Assembly: GCA_948567375.1 (NCBI GenBank)
Contig: OX419761.1
Coordinates: 33,704,243 to 33,768,242 of the forward strand
Reading direction: 5' to 3'
DNA: 64,000 nucleotides
Source of the DNA: Lunularia cruciata
Lineage: Eukaryota > Streptophyta > Marchantiopsida > Lunulariales > Lunulariaceae
The position numbers were made by a program, and so were the translations under genes. Position 1 is the stretch's first letter. Each line of letters begins with the position of its first letter. Positions 25,575 to 38,370 of this stretch are shown piece by piece. The notes under the pieces are model-generated. The model was not told the origin of the DNA. It was given only the letters and a program-made list of their open reading frames with translations, and ran no database searches.

Positions 25575-27556
25575 GCTTGATCTGAGATGAAAACCTGTCC
25601 ATTGCCAGAAAAATATATTGAGTGGTGATTGCAATCCTCTTCCTTGATCTCCGCAAAATGATTGCAAGAGCCAAACTAAAACCAGCTCGTTAGCACTGTT
25701 CGCATGTAATTTCTAGGGTGAGCACAGGTTACGACGATTCGTCCAGGCTCTCGCACATCCCCATCCCCATTTGCTTGATATTGCAGCGTATGAGCCACAT
25801 CATGCAGTGAGCCACCTTGAGTTCGTAATCTGCTCTACGTGGAGTGCCCGGACTGTCGCTGACTTCACTGCATCTCGACGTAATAAGTTCTACGTTGCGT
25901 GACGCATTTCTCCCCTATGCATCCAAACTTGTGATGCTTCCAAATAGCGTAGGCTGCAGAAAATAACATCGACGCTCGCACCACATGCTAGCCTGGTTCA
26001 TTGGCAACCCTTTGTCTCAGTCCTGGGAGCAGCAGTCATGCCCCTGAGTCTGGTAGCAGCAAGGATGATACTCTGTAGCTACCTCTATACTGACGTTTTG
26101 AATGGAACTGCCCTGTTCAGGTTATCCAACAGTAATGGCCTGGCCGGCGATTCATTAGCACGTTGGCAGAGCATGTCTTAGGAGTGATCACCTTTTTCAT
26201 CGTTACGGTGCAATTTGTTTCAATGGAATTGTTTCTAATCATGAACTAGAACACTACGGTAGCTCGTAAATAATAATAATGATATCAGAAACCATAAAGG
26301 AAGTTGGTTGGGGGATTGGACTCTTGCTGTTCGTACCTTTTGCTTGTCTGTGTCTTTCGTCGTCTTCGACTTTACATTTAGACCCTTTCTCCAAAGCCCA
26401 AATATATGGCTTTCTTGGTATATCGAAACCTTGAAACACGTACGATTTAAATCAAGAAAGAGCTGTAGATGTCTTCGTTTATAACATACCGAAACCTTGA
26501 AAAAGTAAGGGGGGTGTGGATACACCTGCAAGTAAGCTTTGCTCGTAGCACAGTGGCCAAATCTCCTCGCTTGCCAGCAGGCCACCCGCCCCCCATCACT
26601 TGTCTGAAGTCCTAAAGCGAAAGAAGCGGTCAAGATGGTGGGAGGTGTGGCTAAAACTTTACAGCTGCCATCCTAGGAGAATGGGGCAACCTTCCTTAAA
26701 CGGATCGACTTGCGTTGTTATTAGCAGGAGTTCCAATCAATCTCAACTTGCCATAGACCCCTACGAACCTCCTTAAAAACAAGACATTGCAATTTTTAAT
26801 TTGCAGGCCAACCCCTACGTACCGCAGTTTGTATCATGAACAGGAAAGGTCTCTGCATCCGCAGCTATGACTACTCCTCCATCTTGAATCCTTTTTCAGG
26901 CCAAAGTTGGAATCTAACTTATGAGTTGAAGATGTTGAAAGGCATGCCATTGAAGGGACAGGACCTACCGGTGATGTCTTAAACATTATGCCAACCAACA
27001 ACCATGATATCGGATTGAGTACCGGAGTTAATAGTATGAAAGAGTAGAAGGAGTGGTAGAGATTGTCCTCCAAATAAGCCTGCGCTACCGTAGGCTGGCC
27101 TCCTAGTCCTCTTCCCTTTCTCTCTTTCCTCGCCTTCCCTGCGCTCCTCCCACATCCTGACATTCGTCCAATATGTACGGTAAACAGTGAGATCAATCTG
27201 CTCTCTTTCTCCTTCCTTCCTGGACCTTCTATAAACTACTATATTCGTATATGTACTATACTCGCGCTCAAAACATTTCTTTTCATAGCAATAACGCCCT
27301 CCAGCTCATGCTTTTCCACTCTCGTCGTTGCCAGCCCGGCAACAACTCCTATTGTTTGAATTTGAGGTACCAGTAGCTGAGCTGGGCCGCGCCGCTCTGC
27401 GCCGGATTCCTCCCCAGGCACTCCTCTCTCGGATTATTACTGTTCAGGATGACAGTTCCTTTGGAAAGTGGACGAAAGCAAGGAGTCACGCGGAAGTGAC
27501 TGCTTCATCTTCTTCTCTCCCTCAAGTACTTTCCTGGGGGATGCGAGTTCTATCAA

Positions 27557-28197
27557 TGAATCTCTAACTTAGAAAGAAAAAGGCGACCGCGTAGGAAACA
27601 CGAAGGATGGGAAGGCCCCATCAAGCCGGACAAGGGAGACAACGAAGGCAACATGGGGCTAAGCCCCAACAGAGTCTATACGAGAAATTTGCCCTTCCGC
27701 ACCTAAGATATCCGAGCTACGAACATAGTACGAGAAATTTGCCCTACCGCACCTAAGATATCCGAGCTACGAAAAAACTACGGGTTTACACACAATTGGA
27801 GCAGGCAACATGGAGCTAAGCCCCCAACAGAGAAATATATGAAAAATATGTCTGTATGAGAAATTTGCCCTACCGCACCTAAGATACCCAAGCTATGAAA
27901 ATAATACGGTTTACAAATAACTGGAGCATCCGAAGAAACATCATCCAATATGATTGTTCTCTTATGTATTGCACCCTCCATTGCATTCTCACTCCCTAGA
28001 GTAATGGACACATATTATCTAGAAAATACTAAAAAGTACAAGACATCTAATATGATTTTTTTTTATGGATTGCACCGGCCATTGCATTTTCCCTCACTAG
28101 AGGAATGGACACTCATTATCTAGAAAATGCTACAAAATACAAGAGTGAGAGTGGTACATTGATAACCTCTAGTGCGCTCACTGAATCTCTAACTTAG
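27557..28197 (-). mobile_element. LINE family A insertion, 5' truncated, with a perfect 16-bp target-site duplication
   Basis: The direct repeat tgaatctctaacttag at 27557-27572 and 28182-28197 bounds a 609-bp insert. The insert begins on the left with the family A 3' end (aaaggcgaccgcgtagg on the plus strand) and extends rightward into the last coding block, with minus-strand SSDAPVICKPYY and SLGILGAVGQISH near 27870-27960. Inside, the block gagaaatttgccc occurs three times (27682, 27732, 27858), and a segment of about 100 bp is doubled (27945-28044 and 28048-28143). The insert is therefore rearranged or was copied with template jumps. An exact long flanking repeat suggests it is younger than the 10.9-12.6 kb copy. 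Confidence 0.9.
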
Positions 28198-31100
28198 TAT
28201 ACCTCTGAATTGTATGGGGGCAAATTGGTTACACCAGCAAGCATCTCCATGACAAAAGTGTGCGCCTCCCCAAAGGTTACTTCCTCTTTCTTCCTCTTCT
28301 CTTTCCCATGAATCATTCTTTTCCTCTTTCTTATTCTCCTTCTTCTTCCATTATTTAAAGGATAGGGGAAGGATAAGGCAGACTACAGTAATTCACAGGG
28401 AATCAGTTAGCAGTGTAGATCCAGTCAGCTTAGATCGGGGCGTTATTAGTGCCAAGCACCATTATGATGTAGTAGTATCGGTTTCTCTCTGCCAGGTGTG
28501 ATGGGAGTGTGTAGCAAAAAACCTCCACAACCAGCACGGGAGGAGAAAACAAGTTCTGTCCAAGTTCTGTTGCCCTTTCTTCTTGTTTGACTATTTGGGA
28601 CAAAGAAAACCAACGGGATAGTGTCCATTTAGCATCTCTCTGACCTTATTACCGAATCTGCGAAACCTCATGGCAAGTCTTAGGAGCGTTACCTCAGAAA
28701 ATGGACGAACATACTCAAATTTACTCGGCGGAGCTCAAAGGTTCACTCTAGAGCTCCAGGGTCGGGTCCCCTTGCTGAGCGTTGTCGATCGCAGAGGTGA
28801 CGTCTCCGGCGTGTTATTGGCCACAATTGAAACAGATCTACATGACACCGCAATAGTTGGATATACGAAGTTTCCTAGCACGAATGACGAAGGAGCGAAG
28901 TCAAAGTACGACGATGAGATGAATTTAATTAACGATGTATAAACGTTCCTTAAAAGTCGCCTGGAGTCTGGAGCATATTTTGTGAATGTTTCTACCCGTG
29001 ATCGGTGCAACATAATTTCCACCAGATTCTGAAGTAAAACTGCGCGGACCCTATGCTTGAACTGCTCCTACACCGTTACTACATTTACCACATGTACATT
29101 ATGTGGTAAATGTACAGGCACAGCAGCTAGGGCATTGTCTCCAGAAGTCGTTGATAAATGGTCTCCCTTGGATTGCAAAGACCCGAGCGCGTTTGCTGAC
29201 TGAAGTTCCTTCACTGGTGGGCAAATTCATCCGGAATACACACTGTATGTAGCATTTGAAGGTGTAGCAGAGGGATGGTGTGAGAGTAAGAGAGAGAGAG
29301 AACGTTAACGGATGCCGCCCTGCACGTACGTCTGTGTGGTCGTTTACACGACAAACGCACCTGTGCTTATGCACCTGTGCTTGGAGGGAGCTGGCAGGCA
29401 AGGAGGGTTCCCCAGTTGGAAGCCAACTTTTATTTTACGTCGTCGTCCTACCGACACCGTATCGGTCTTGGACGTCATTACCGCTCTGGTCGGTGGACTG
29501 CAGTCACCTGATCTCGTCATCTTCATCAGGGTGCCTGGTAACCTAATTCTACAATGCTCACACTCTTCCAACTCTGGAAGAGTATCCGGGTCACCCCACC
29601 GTAGGAGCTTCCTGTTTTCCACACTATATGCAAGCGCTCTTCCCGAGAAAGGGTGATGTCACCGAAAAGAACGGGCCTTCGATCAACATGTCAATGATTG
29701 CATCTTTCCTCGAAATGCGAGCCGAAAACTAGCCATACTGTAAATCCTTCTTCAGTATCGTCAGTATGCGCTTGCTATGTAGCACTAATCCCACTGATGA
29801 AGCGGAACTAGCTCTCAACTTAGATAATATAATATAAAGCTACTTGTCAGTACCCGAGCATGCGGGTAGATTTGCATCTACAGTATCCCTTTCTATGAAG
29901 GATTCTATGGCTTAGTGCGAATATCTTCAAGCGGTTGAGGTTTCAGCATAGGTCTAATACTAATGCATTGTATATAAGCATGCCTAAATGCCATTCTCAA
30001 CTTTAGAATTGTGGTTTCATGTCATCAAGAAAAACTCTACAAGTAAAAGTGCAAGTTTATCAGCCTAATCATGAGTAAGTAGGCTCTATAACCAATTTAT
30101 TCCAATAGAGAATAATGTGTTCAGATGAAACTGTGCCTAACTGAACCTATTGCACGATTCGTTCTCGAATCGAAGCAGTGGAACTCGGCTTGTCCTTTGT
30201 TACATGATTATGGACGTATCTTTCTGAGTATCCGCCAAAAAGATTTCCACATGATTTGAGTAGTCGACAATAAGGTTCAAGAGGGTCAGTCAAACTATGT
30301 CTGTGAGCTTTGCTTTATTTCAAGTTGAAATTTAGCTCGGGTACAGCTATTAGCAAACAAAGCCTCCTTGGACCAACCAAGTCTTCTGTCAAAGGAGACT
30401 TTGTTTACCCAGAATTACATTCTCAGAGACCATCATTGAAGAGGTCCTTGCTCTATCATCAGACTTAGATGTCCGCATATGTAGACCCTTTCCTTGACTC
30501 CACCTGCACGCAGAAAGCATCAAGTAGGTCAAAGTATGAAAGAATGTGTAGCCGACACTATCGATCGCCGTGTTTCCATTGCAGGTGTATTTCACATGAC
30601 ACGGTAGATAGACGAATTGAATAGGAATTCTATCAATATATTTCGTCACATGCTTGCTTCTTGAGTCATTGTGTGCGAGTAAAGCAAACTGATGTAAATA
30701 ATACCCCGTGAAACGTCTTTGTCTATCCGCTTTGGATAAGGTGGACGTGTTCTCGGACAGGTGCTTGGATGCAGTTATGTACAATCGGACATTTCATGAG
30801 TGGATACTGCGGGTGATTTCTTCCAGTCCATGTATGTGTAAGTGATACTATTAACAAAATATTAAGATGTTTCTAGTCAAGAGGACACGAAACATGAAAC
30901 GGAGAGCATGTCTTAGGTAGAAGTCTGTTTAGCATTATATGTCTTTTACATTCAGTTTCAGTTTAGCCAAGGCAAGCCGTTGCAGACCACAGCAACACTG
31001 GTGAACGAGGGAGTTACCGAAGGACCAACACCTAAAACAAAACGATAGTATATGTACATAAATCATTATTTTTTCCCAGATAACACAAGAGTACTTATAT

Positions 31101-34090
31101 GGGCGATGTCAGAGCTGTGACTGACTAGCTAAATGATATTATAACGTCAGAAGGATTACGATAGGTTGTTGCTAGTGCCAGAACAACTGAGTAGAGACGG
31201 TTTTAAGAATGAATTGGTCACAATGTCCGTGTTAAAAGGAAAGGTCGGGTCCTTGGCATTCAGCTGACCCTACCTGACCCCTTCTGGGAATAAACTTCAA
31301 TTGATAAAGGCATGTCAAAAGTGATCTGTCTAGAAATATTAACTATGTCAAGGGACAGAATGCAATGCAGGGGTTGTGGAACTGTCCAAGTCAGAAACTG
31401 TTGACTTTCTGACTTCCGGGCTCATTAAATGCGAATGGCCGGAAAGCTGCTGAGCATGGACTCTTGCCAAGGTTGCATTGCGCCACCCCCCTGCGAAAAA
31501 GCTGCTCCGAATGTGTTCCAACAGACCCCACTGGTCACTCAAGCTCGGTGGCAGGATGTGCACTCAACATCGAATCTTCAATACGGGGTGCTAGAACCTA
31601 CCGGAGCAGAATGGCTATTTAGGCTGTGTTTAGCACTCGTGTTTTGCAAACAATCATCGCATTGTTAGGTGGCCGGTCAAGGAGACGAAGATTTCTGAGG
31701 GTTTTCTCCCGGCCATACTCTTCGTGCCTAAACTCACAAGCCTTGAGTTACTCACGTTAGGTATAGCTCGGCCGATCTGCAGGGATCAAAAAATTCGACA
31801 AACATGTACGCAAATCAAGCTACCGTACTGGAGTGCGAGCATACGTCTGCTTACAACTGGGGGCCAATCCCGGACACAAGCCCCGAATTCTGAAAGCCGA
31901 TTGCAATTGGTCGATATCCCGACCTCTTTGTAGAAGGTGACGACCAATTGTAAGCTTTGAAGCTACACATGTTGCTCGTAGACAAGCTTTGCTTGCAGTT
32001 TGAAAGCAATGTGATTACGGCTTTATAAGTTCTGATTCAAGCATCAGCTACCAAAGGGGCTGGTCGGATTATAAGGCCTGTGTTTGGGATTGGCCCCATG
32101 TTGAGAGTGGGTTTAAAACCTTCGACGTTCCTTAACAAGTATCAGCATTGCATGCAGATACACAATGTTTGTCCAGTCCCCTCACATTCTACGCCGAACA
32201 AGCCCATTCCCTGATAGACGACAGCAAGATGGCTCTGTTCTTGATTCAGCATCGTTTGATGATCCACCAATAACAATTTAGGAGTCATGATCATGTGTCT
32301 GCTTTTTACATCATTTAGAAGGTGTGGAGGAGGAATTTTAATTGCACTAAGTCTTACAGGCATTAGTGATTTTGGGGTTATCTTATTACGCCTTGTCCTA
32401 CACATCTGTAGCACTGCTGCTGCGAGTTTCACTTCTCGAACCAATTGTGCTCGATCACGACTTGAATCGCATCCTCAGACAGTGTCGCAGGATGTACATC
32501 CACGGTAACAGTTGATTACAAGCATTACAAGCATTTTTCGAACTTCGACTAATCAATATGACCAGGCTACCGTGTTCTGTCGCCTACGACCGCTGCAGGT
32601 TTGGATCAATCTATCTGGTTGAGTAGGGTGGTCAATTGAAATTGGAGAGAATCGCTCGTACTCGGAGACCCTACTCAGTTTAAGTCTTTGCTATTGAAAT
32701 CCTTATCTATTTCCAGCATTATTGCTTATGTACATTAGTGCAATTAGCGTCTATCATTGCAAAGGTTGATCAACTAATATAGCGTGATTTTTCTCACTAT
32801 ATTCTATACTGCTCTTTAACACAAATCTTAGAAATTCTCAACACTCTGGGTACGCTTGTCGAGTACGTACATGGGAGTGAAAATGGGTGTGAGTTGTTGA
32901 TTCCCCTACTAATCAGCGCCTGGTCTCAACGCGGTTCAAGGTTAGTATGAAGGTGTTGGTGGTGTGACGTCCTTGTGCCGTTCTTGTGTAGCTTCTAACA
33001 ATTGGATTAATATTGAGAGTGTTTCGAAGCGCTGAGTTTTTGTTCAAGTTTTATCATCTGTGATTACGATACTTTTATAATCGCTACGATGAACTCGGAA
33101 CTAGATATCTGTTACAAAATCTCTGCGTCCGACTAAGGTTGGGATCTCTGTCATGATCTACGACCTTGATATTGCCCCCGTTGGTCGATGCCATTCACAA
33201 TGTTTTAGAAGTGCTGTGTTCAGAAGACGAAGACCGTTTTTTTACAGCATAACCAAGGTTTTAAATCTTTGATAACAAGGGGACTACTCTGAAAGCAGAT
33301 GATACGCGAGGTAGCCCCTCCTTCCGCCCGGAATTCCGCCCTTTGCCGCATCTCCAGATATAAACAACTCCACTTATGCTTGTCCACATTCAGTCACTTA
33401 ATTAGCTTTGATCCATTCAAATGTTTACATGAAGCTAACTTGTCTAGTACTTGCACTAGAGAACTTGTGCACTTACGGATCGTTCTGCTTCACTTTATTA
33501 AGGTCAATCACTGATGTCTGGTCTCGCCAACTTGTTTCAAGCTGTTCAATACGTGATGCCCTAGTTTAAACTGATGATAAAGTGCTCTCAGATAGAATAT
33601 CTTGCGTACGGGAAAATCTACATCTGGTCCTTCAGACAGATGTCCACTTCGGTTGATATATCAGCACTGGGTAGCTGTAAGCTTGCATTGCGGAAGAATT
33701 CTTCGGCTAGAAGCTCTTGAAATCGTTTCCCTTCGAATTCTAAAAAAGGACCTAGCTAAAAGTCTAAATCAACATGCACCGAAATGATTGTACAGCTTGA
33801 GAACTTGATGGCACTTGCAATTACTTATTCTAACGTAGCAGTTGTTTTATGGTGTTTATGAATCAACCGACTTGAGGCATCTTTCATGTGATGATGCTGA
33901 TTTGTGCAGCCAGCGGAAAGCAGAAACTGTATATTTTCGGCGAGTCTATTTCACCATTTAGGGTACACCGCATGATTTCCAGGTAGAGGTTGACTCGCGT
34001 TGAGGGTGTTTGACTCATATTACCCATCCCAAAAACTGACTAAACGGTTGTATATATAGCGGCTGACTCTTGTTATGATGGTGGATTGAA
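28198..34090. other. Non-coding stretch without recognised genes
   Basis: The longest reading frame is 131 codons (30389-30784, minus), within what chance gives in DNA of this composition. A 90-codon frame at 28670-28942 (plus) looks protein-like, with RFTLELQGRVPLLSVVDRRG, but I know no match. A perfect hairpin lies at 29080-29114. Confidence 0.45.
29080..29114. repeat. Perfect hairpin, 14-bp arms, 7-base loop
   Basis: The arm tacatttaccacat (29080-29093) is followed by gtacatt and then its exact reverse complement (29101-29114). Confidence 0.9.
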
Positions 34091-34094
34091 TTCC

Positions 34095-34390
34095 AGGTAT
34101 CAGACATTGCGTGCACCAGCGTGTTCGAACCAGTACACATGCCGTAAATCTACCTAGTGCATCTACCTACTACATTTGCTTGCTGTGCATTAGATATATG
34201 GAAATGAATACCCAACCAAAACTATGCTCAAATTAAATCCTTGCTTGTATACTGCCAGAGTCCCTATTGACAGTGGATCCTAGAAACCAGCACTTGCCTG
34301 CACCAGCTTGTTCAAACCGCTTTAATGTGACATTTATGTAGTTATTGGATCTATCGACTGATTTGCTTGCTGATGCATTAGATCGATAGT
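34095..34390 (+). repeat. Diverged tandem duplication, unit about 180 bp
   Basis: The block gcgtgcaccagcgtgttcga near 34111 recurs as gcctgcaccagcttgttcaa near 34286. The block tttgcttgctgtgcattaga near 34179 recurs as tttgcttgctgatgcattag near 34363. The parts between are diverged. Confidence 0.7.
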
Positions 34391-34617
34391 AACGGGCAAT
34401 GATGTACTTAGTTCTTCCTGACACCATGTACCGAGTGCAGAGATCGAGCTCGATAACCACAAGTAACGAGAGGAGGCAAATTTTAGTAGCAAGGAACTTC
34501 AGCGGAATGATGTACTTACAGCAACTGTGGAACTACTTCTGATTTTGCTGCTCGGTATACCAATTGCACGTACTTCGTTTGCAACACCGCACTTCCTTTG
34601 CGAGCGGGGATCGCGTT

Positions 34618-34830
34618 GGTTAAAATCCACTACGTACTCATGCTTTCGAGCCCACGAGCACTATAGTTCACCGAGCCTCAAGCTTATACTTCCATGTTTC
34701 AATTATTCAAGGATGCTACAATTTAAGGATAAAATCCATTAGGTGCTCGTGCTTTCCAGCCCACAAGCATTACGGTTCACGTTGCCTAAGTTTATATTTT
34801 CACGTTTCGATCTCACAAGCATTATTACAG
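34618..34830 (+). repeat. Diverged tandem duplication, unit about 113 bp
   Basis: The blocks taaaatccactacgtactca, tgctttcgagcccacgagca and tagttcacc recur as taaaatccattaggtgctcg, tgctttccagcccacaagca and cggttcacg about 113 bases later, each copy ending in a tcca-or-tcacgtttc block. Confidence 0.75.
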
Positions 34831-34840
34831 TCACTTTCCT

Positions 34841-34940
34841 TGAGATTATATTTTGATTAACATTATCATTTTAAGATTCATTATAATATTTGAGATTATA
34901 TTTTGATTAACATTATCGTTTTAAGATTCATTATAATATT
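34841..34940 (+). repeat. Tandem duplication of a 50-bp unit
   Basis: Two copies start with tgagattatattttgattaa at 34841 and 34891 and differ at a single visible base. The near identity marks a recent duplication, beside two older ones just upstream. Confidence 0.95.
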
Positions 34941-35120
34941 TAGTGATTATAATTAAATTTTTTTATATTAAAAATAAATTAAAAATAAATATTTATAAAA
35001 ACTAATTTGTATAAATATTTAAATTTAATTAATTATATATAAAAATTAAATTATAAAAATATATATTCAAATATTATTTAAAATATAATTAATTTAAATT
35101 TAAATTTAAATTTAAACAAA
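34941..35120. repeat. AT-rich low-complexity tract
   Basis: Nearly pure A and T, ending in several aattta repeats near 35090-35115. It could serve as a matrix-attachment or unwinding element, but nothing here proves that. Confidence 0.8.
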
Positions 35121-37315
35121 TGTAGAATAGTCTCATCCAAAACCAAATTCAATGTACTCCTACTTTGAGTTTATTTTCATATTTTCATGAAAAGTGAAAT
35201 TGTCCCGTTCGAGAAAGAGAATTGACATATACTGCCAAACGTGAGATTCAGTATCATCGAAGTTCATACGTTCGTCATCAGTTCTAACACATTGCATTGC
35301 ACTTGAGTCGCATGCGAGAGAATGAGACAAGTCGCCTTGTCTCCAGATTACAAAATTCTTACTATTCTCGTGCGCTGTGCCGATTGTACCAGCTAATCAA
35401 CACGTAACTGATCAAAATGATTGCATCTGATTCAGATACAGAAGCATGTGATTCCATATGAGCGTACAGACAAAGATCTCTGCAGGTCGTACTCTCAAAA
35501 TCTCTGCCACCCATCTGTGACTGAGCCAATCGAGTCAGGTCTCAGTCTAGATCCAAAGAAACAAAATGTCATGTACTTTATTTAAATAGCTGGCGGGTAA
35601 TTCATCACGCGTCTTGTGGACTCTCTCTCGGGGAGGCTACACTCACTCAAATGCTTGCAATATACAAAGGTGAGTTGCATAGGCTGAGTATGACACTTTA
35701 TTTGGATTTGCATCAGAAAGTCATTGTGCAACAGAACCCTAGCTGCAGGTACACTGCACTGTAGACTAAGTGCTGATAAAATAATGAGAAAAATAGGGTT
35801 CTAAGTCAACTTCGAGTCTTCAGCGGGATACTCTGACATCCTTATCTCCATATATATATAAAATTTAGTACTATGTTAAGTTTGCTATACAGACAAAGTA
35901 GACGGTGTTCATGACGACTCTCCTGCTTATGTCAGATACGTCACCAAAGTTGTGTTGTGTTACTGATCTCTCTCGCACCTTTTTCCTAAAACTTCCTCTT
36001 ACTCGGGTTTAATTGCAACTGAAGAACTAAGAGATTTACGTTACCAAAACAGGATCGAAGCACTTGCATGATTTTCCTCCACGTTCCACACTGCATGCGT
36101 TGTGTGTCTCCGTCTGTAGCTGAGGAAAATTAAGGTTGACTTATTACTTACGACAGTGACAGGATTCATGTATTAGTGCAGAATGAGCTGCGAGAAGCTC
36201 ACGAAGCCGTCGGTCGTTAATGACATAGTTCTCATTGTTAAACATGCCAGTATCCAGGTAGCGAACGTGTTGGTTTTGACAGAGTTTCTTGAGTTAGCTT
36301 GACTGCCATTTTATAGCGGTACCCTATAATTAACTGAACGGATGCAGTCCATTAAATTCCCACAACGCTCTAGTGAATTCCCAAGGGTTGGTGATCAAGA
36401 CGTTCAAGCTGGAACGTGCTTTTGATTACGAAAGGCATCACAATTCAAAACGCTAGGTTCGCCGCATGTACATCGAGAACGAGGCTGTGTTTAGTTGTGT
36501 GCTCGTTATGCTTGCGTTTGACTTGGTAACTACAGCATGTGGCAGTCAGTCTTCCGTTGAAAGCTCTAGACTGAGAAATGGTATCTGAGTGAAACATGGG
36601 GGGTTTAGTTTTCATCAAGAGAGGAGCGGTCTGCAATCATTCCACAGTAGCTTCTAGTAAGTACCTGGAAGCTTGCACTGTAATCTGCAGAGAGGATAGG
36701 ACATGAAATATGTTGCATGTACTGTAGCCAGCTAGCTCCGGTAGCAGTTCGTTCTGGCGTTTGAACAGCGCTCAAAAGTGCAATACCCAGCAGAGTAAGT
36801 GCACGAAGACGGGGTAGGAGTTGTTGATCGGAGCATGGCCATGTGTGACCCCTGTACTAGCTGAAAGTGAGGTCCCTTGAGATTTAAATCTTTATAGAAC
36901 ATTGAAAACCATGGCAGGCATAGCAGGCTTCGGTACCCACCGAAGCCGCAGAGCGCGTGCGCCAACACAGGACATGCGCAGCAGCACAGACGTCCACTTC
37001 CTCGACCTATGGAATCCATAGGTGCTATTCCTTCGTAGTACTGCAATGGATTTCAGGTGACTGCGGCAGACCTAGGCTTCACATCACCAGATTAGAAAAT
37101 GACCTCATCTCTTTTGTCCCTCGTCCGCTTCTTTAACGTCATACATTGTCTTTTGATAAGTCCACTGTCAGAAGGGATTTCTAATTCACTTCACATAAAG
37201 GTCGGAATGCTCATTGACAATCACAAGAATATATGAGGGAGAGACAGTTTACCAGCATTGAGTAGGTCTACTGTTGGGTTTTCATCTCCAACTCACCCTG
37301 CATAGAAACCTATCA
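35121..37315. other. Non-coding stretch without recognised genes
   Basis: Only short reading frames of no known family. A 104-codon frame at 36732-37046 (minus) is rich in Cys and Pro but matches nothing I know and is probably chance. Confidence 0.5.
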
Positions 37316-38370
37316 TACTCAGTCCTTCCCGGAATTTAGGAAACCTGAGATTCCTCGATTCAATCAGCCAGGAGATTTCCTCATGAGATGTAATGCTTAT
37401 AAGAAGTACAAGAGGCAATTAGCAGGCAGGTTTGATCTATTGATGTGTCGAAGACACATCGTGGGTCAATGATTGACTTCTAGATATGACGATACAATTT
37501 GACGGATGAGTATTGTACCTCGATGGTGGTGTGTTTCTCCAGAAACTCGCAAGTATCAACACAAAGTAGAAATCAGACGATGGATGAGTATCGTAACTCG
37601 AGGGTGGTATGTTTGTCCAGAAAGTAGTAAGTATCAACACAAAGTAGAAACCAGTGGAGATTTAGTCGTTGTCGAGGATGAGAATAATGTAACAACATGA
37701 ACGTTAGATTCTAGCTGGTAGCGCTGACAGTCTTTCAGTAGCTGAATTCAGCATTGAAGAAAGGCTGTGCACGATGAACAAATGAACGTTTTGACTTTTA
37801 TAACTACCTGTTATATTATTTGAGTTAGGTGGAAGTGCCATAGGACGGAAATCTCGTCTGATCCCTCGGTGCACCCCATCTCCAGTCAATGCATTCCAAG
37901 TCCGCGACAAGCTTGAAAAATGAAAACTGAAATGAAGAAGGTCAGTGGTCATGACAGCTTCTATGAGAAATTTATGCGTATAATATCATTTCGAGGTCCC
38001 ACCCCAAGTGACAGTCTTGGGAATCTCAATCTCACGAGTCGACGATGTAATTGGTCGTGGTATCTTTGAACAAGTGACGGTTTTATCTCAAACCATTCGT
38101 CTCGAACATAAACGATGGGTCAAACAAGTTAGGACCTCCACCAGCCATCTGGGCAGTTTAGATTGCGTTCGAGCCTGATTTTCTAGAACCTTGAGACGGA
38201 TTATTCTAGGGCTCTAATTCAGACTCTTATCCTCGGAAAAACTGAGACCTGGACTCTCATTTGTCCATTCTCCAGCCATTAAACGAGAACTTAGGATAAT
38301 TTTGAACTTTGCCCACGTTTTCTGGAGTGTACATTGTACTACTCATAACTTCTTGTTCTTGAATCCAAGT
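37316..38370 (+). repeat. Left arm of a long inverted repeat pair
   Basis: Reversed and complemented, this segment is matched by 53560-54424 over almost its whole length. Shared blocks include the start actcagtcctt, tcgtgggt-aatgattgactt, gaattcagcattgaagaaag, gctgtgcacgatgaac, cctgttatatta, cgtctcgaacataaacgatg and attaaacgagaac. This arm also has an internal tandem duplication of about 77 bp (gatggatgagtat near 37503 and gatggatgagtatc near 37580), which the other arm has only once. I see no coding content. It may be a dispersed repeat present twice rather than the ends of one element. Confidence 0.85.

Larger units (their letters stand above)
24440..27556. other. Non-coding stretch without recognised genes
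   Basis: No reading frame resembles a known family. A TATA-like box lies near 24919 and a perfect hairpin at 25547-25574. A short GC-rich patch lies at about 27380-27420. Confidence 0.5.

Noticed and set aside
28670-28942. 90-codon frame that looks protein-like
   Set aside because: No known family, no splice partners and no conserved neighbour; could be chance.
30389-30784. 131-codon reading frame on the minus strand
   Set aside because: Its length is within chance for this much DNA, and no family or domain is visible.
34111-34140. gttcgaacc block resembling a tRNA T-loop
   Set aside because: No acceptor stem or anticodon arm fits around it, and it belongs to a tandem duplication.
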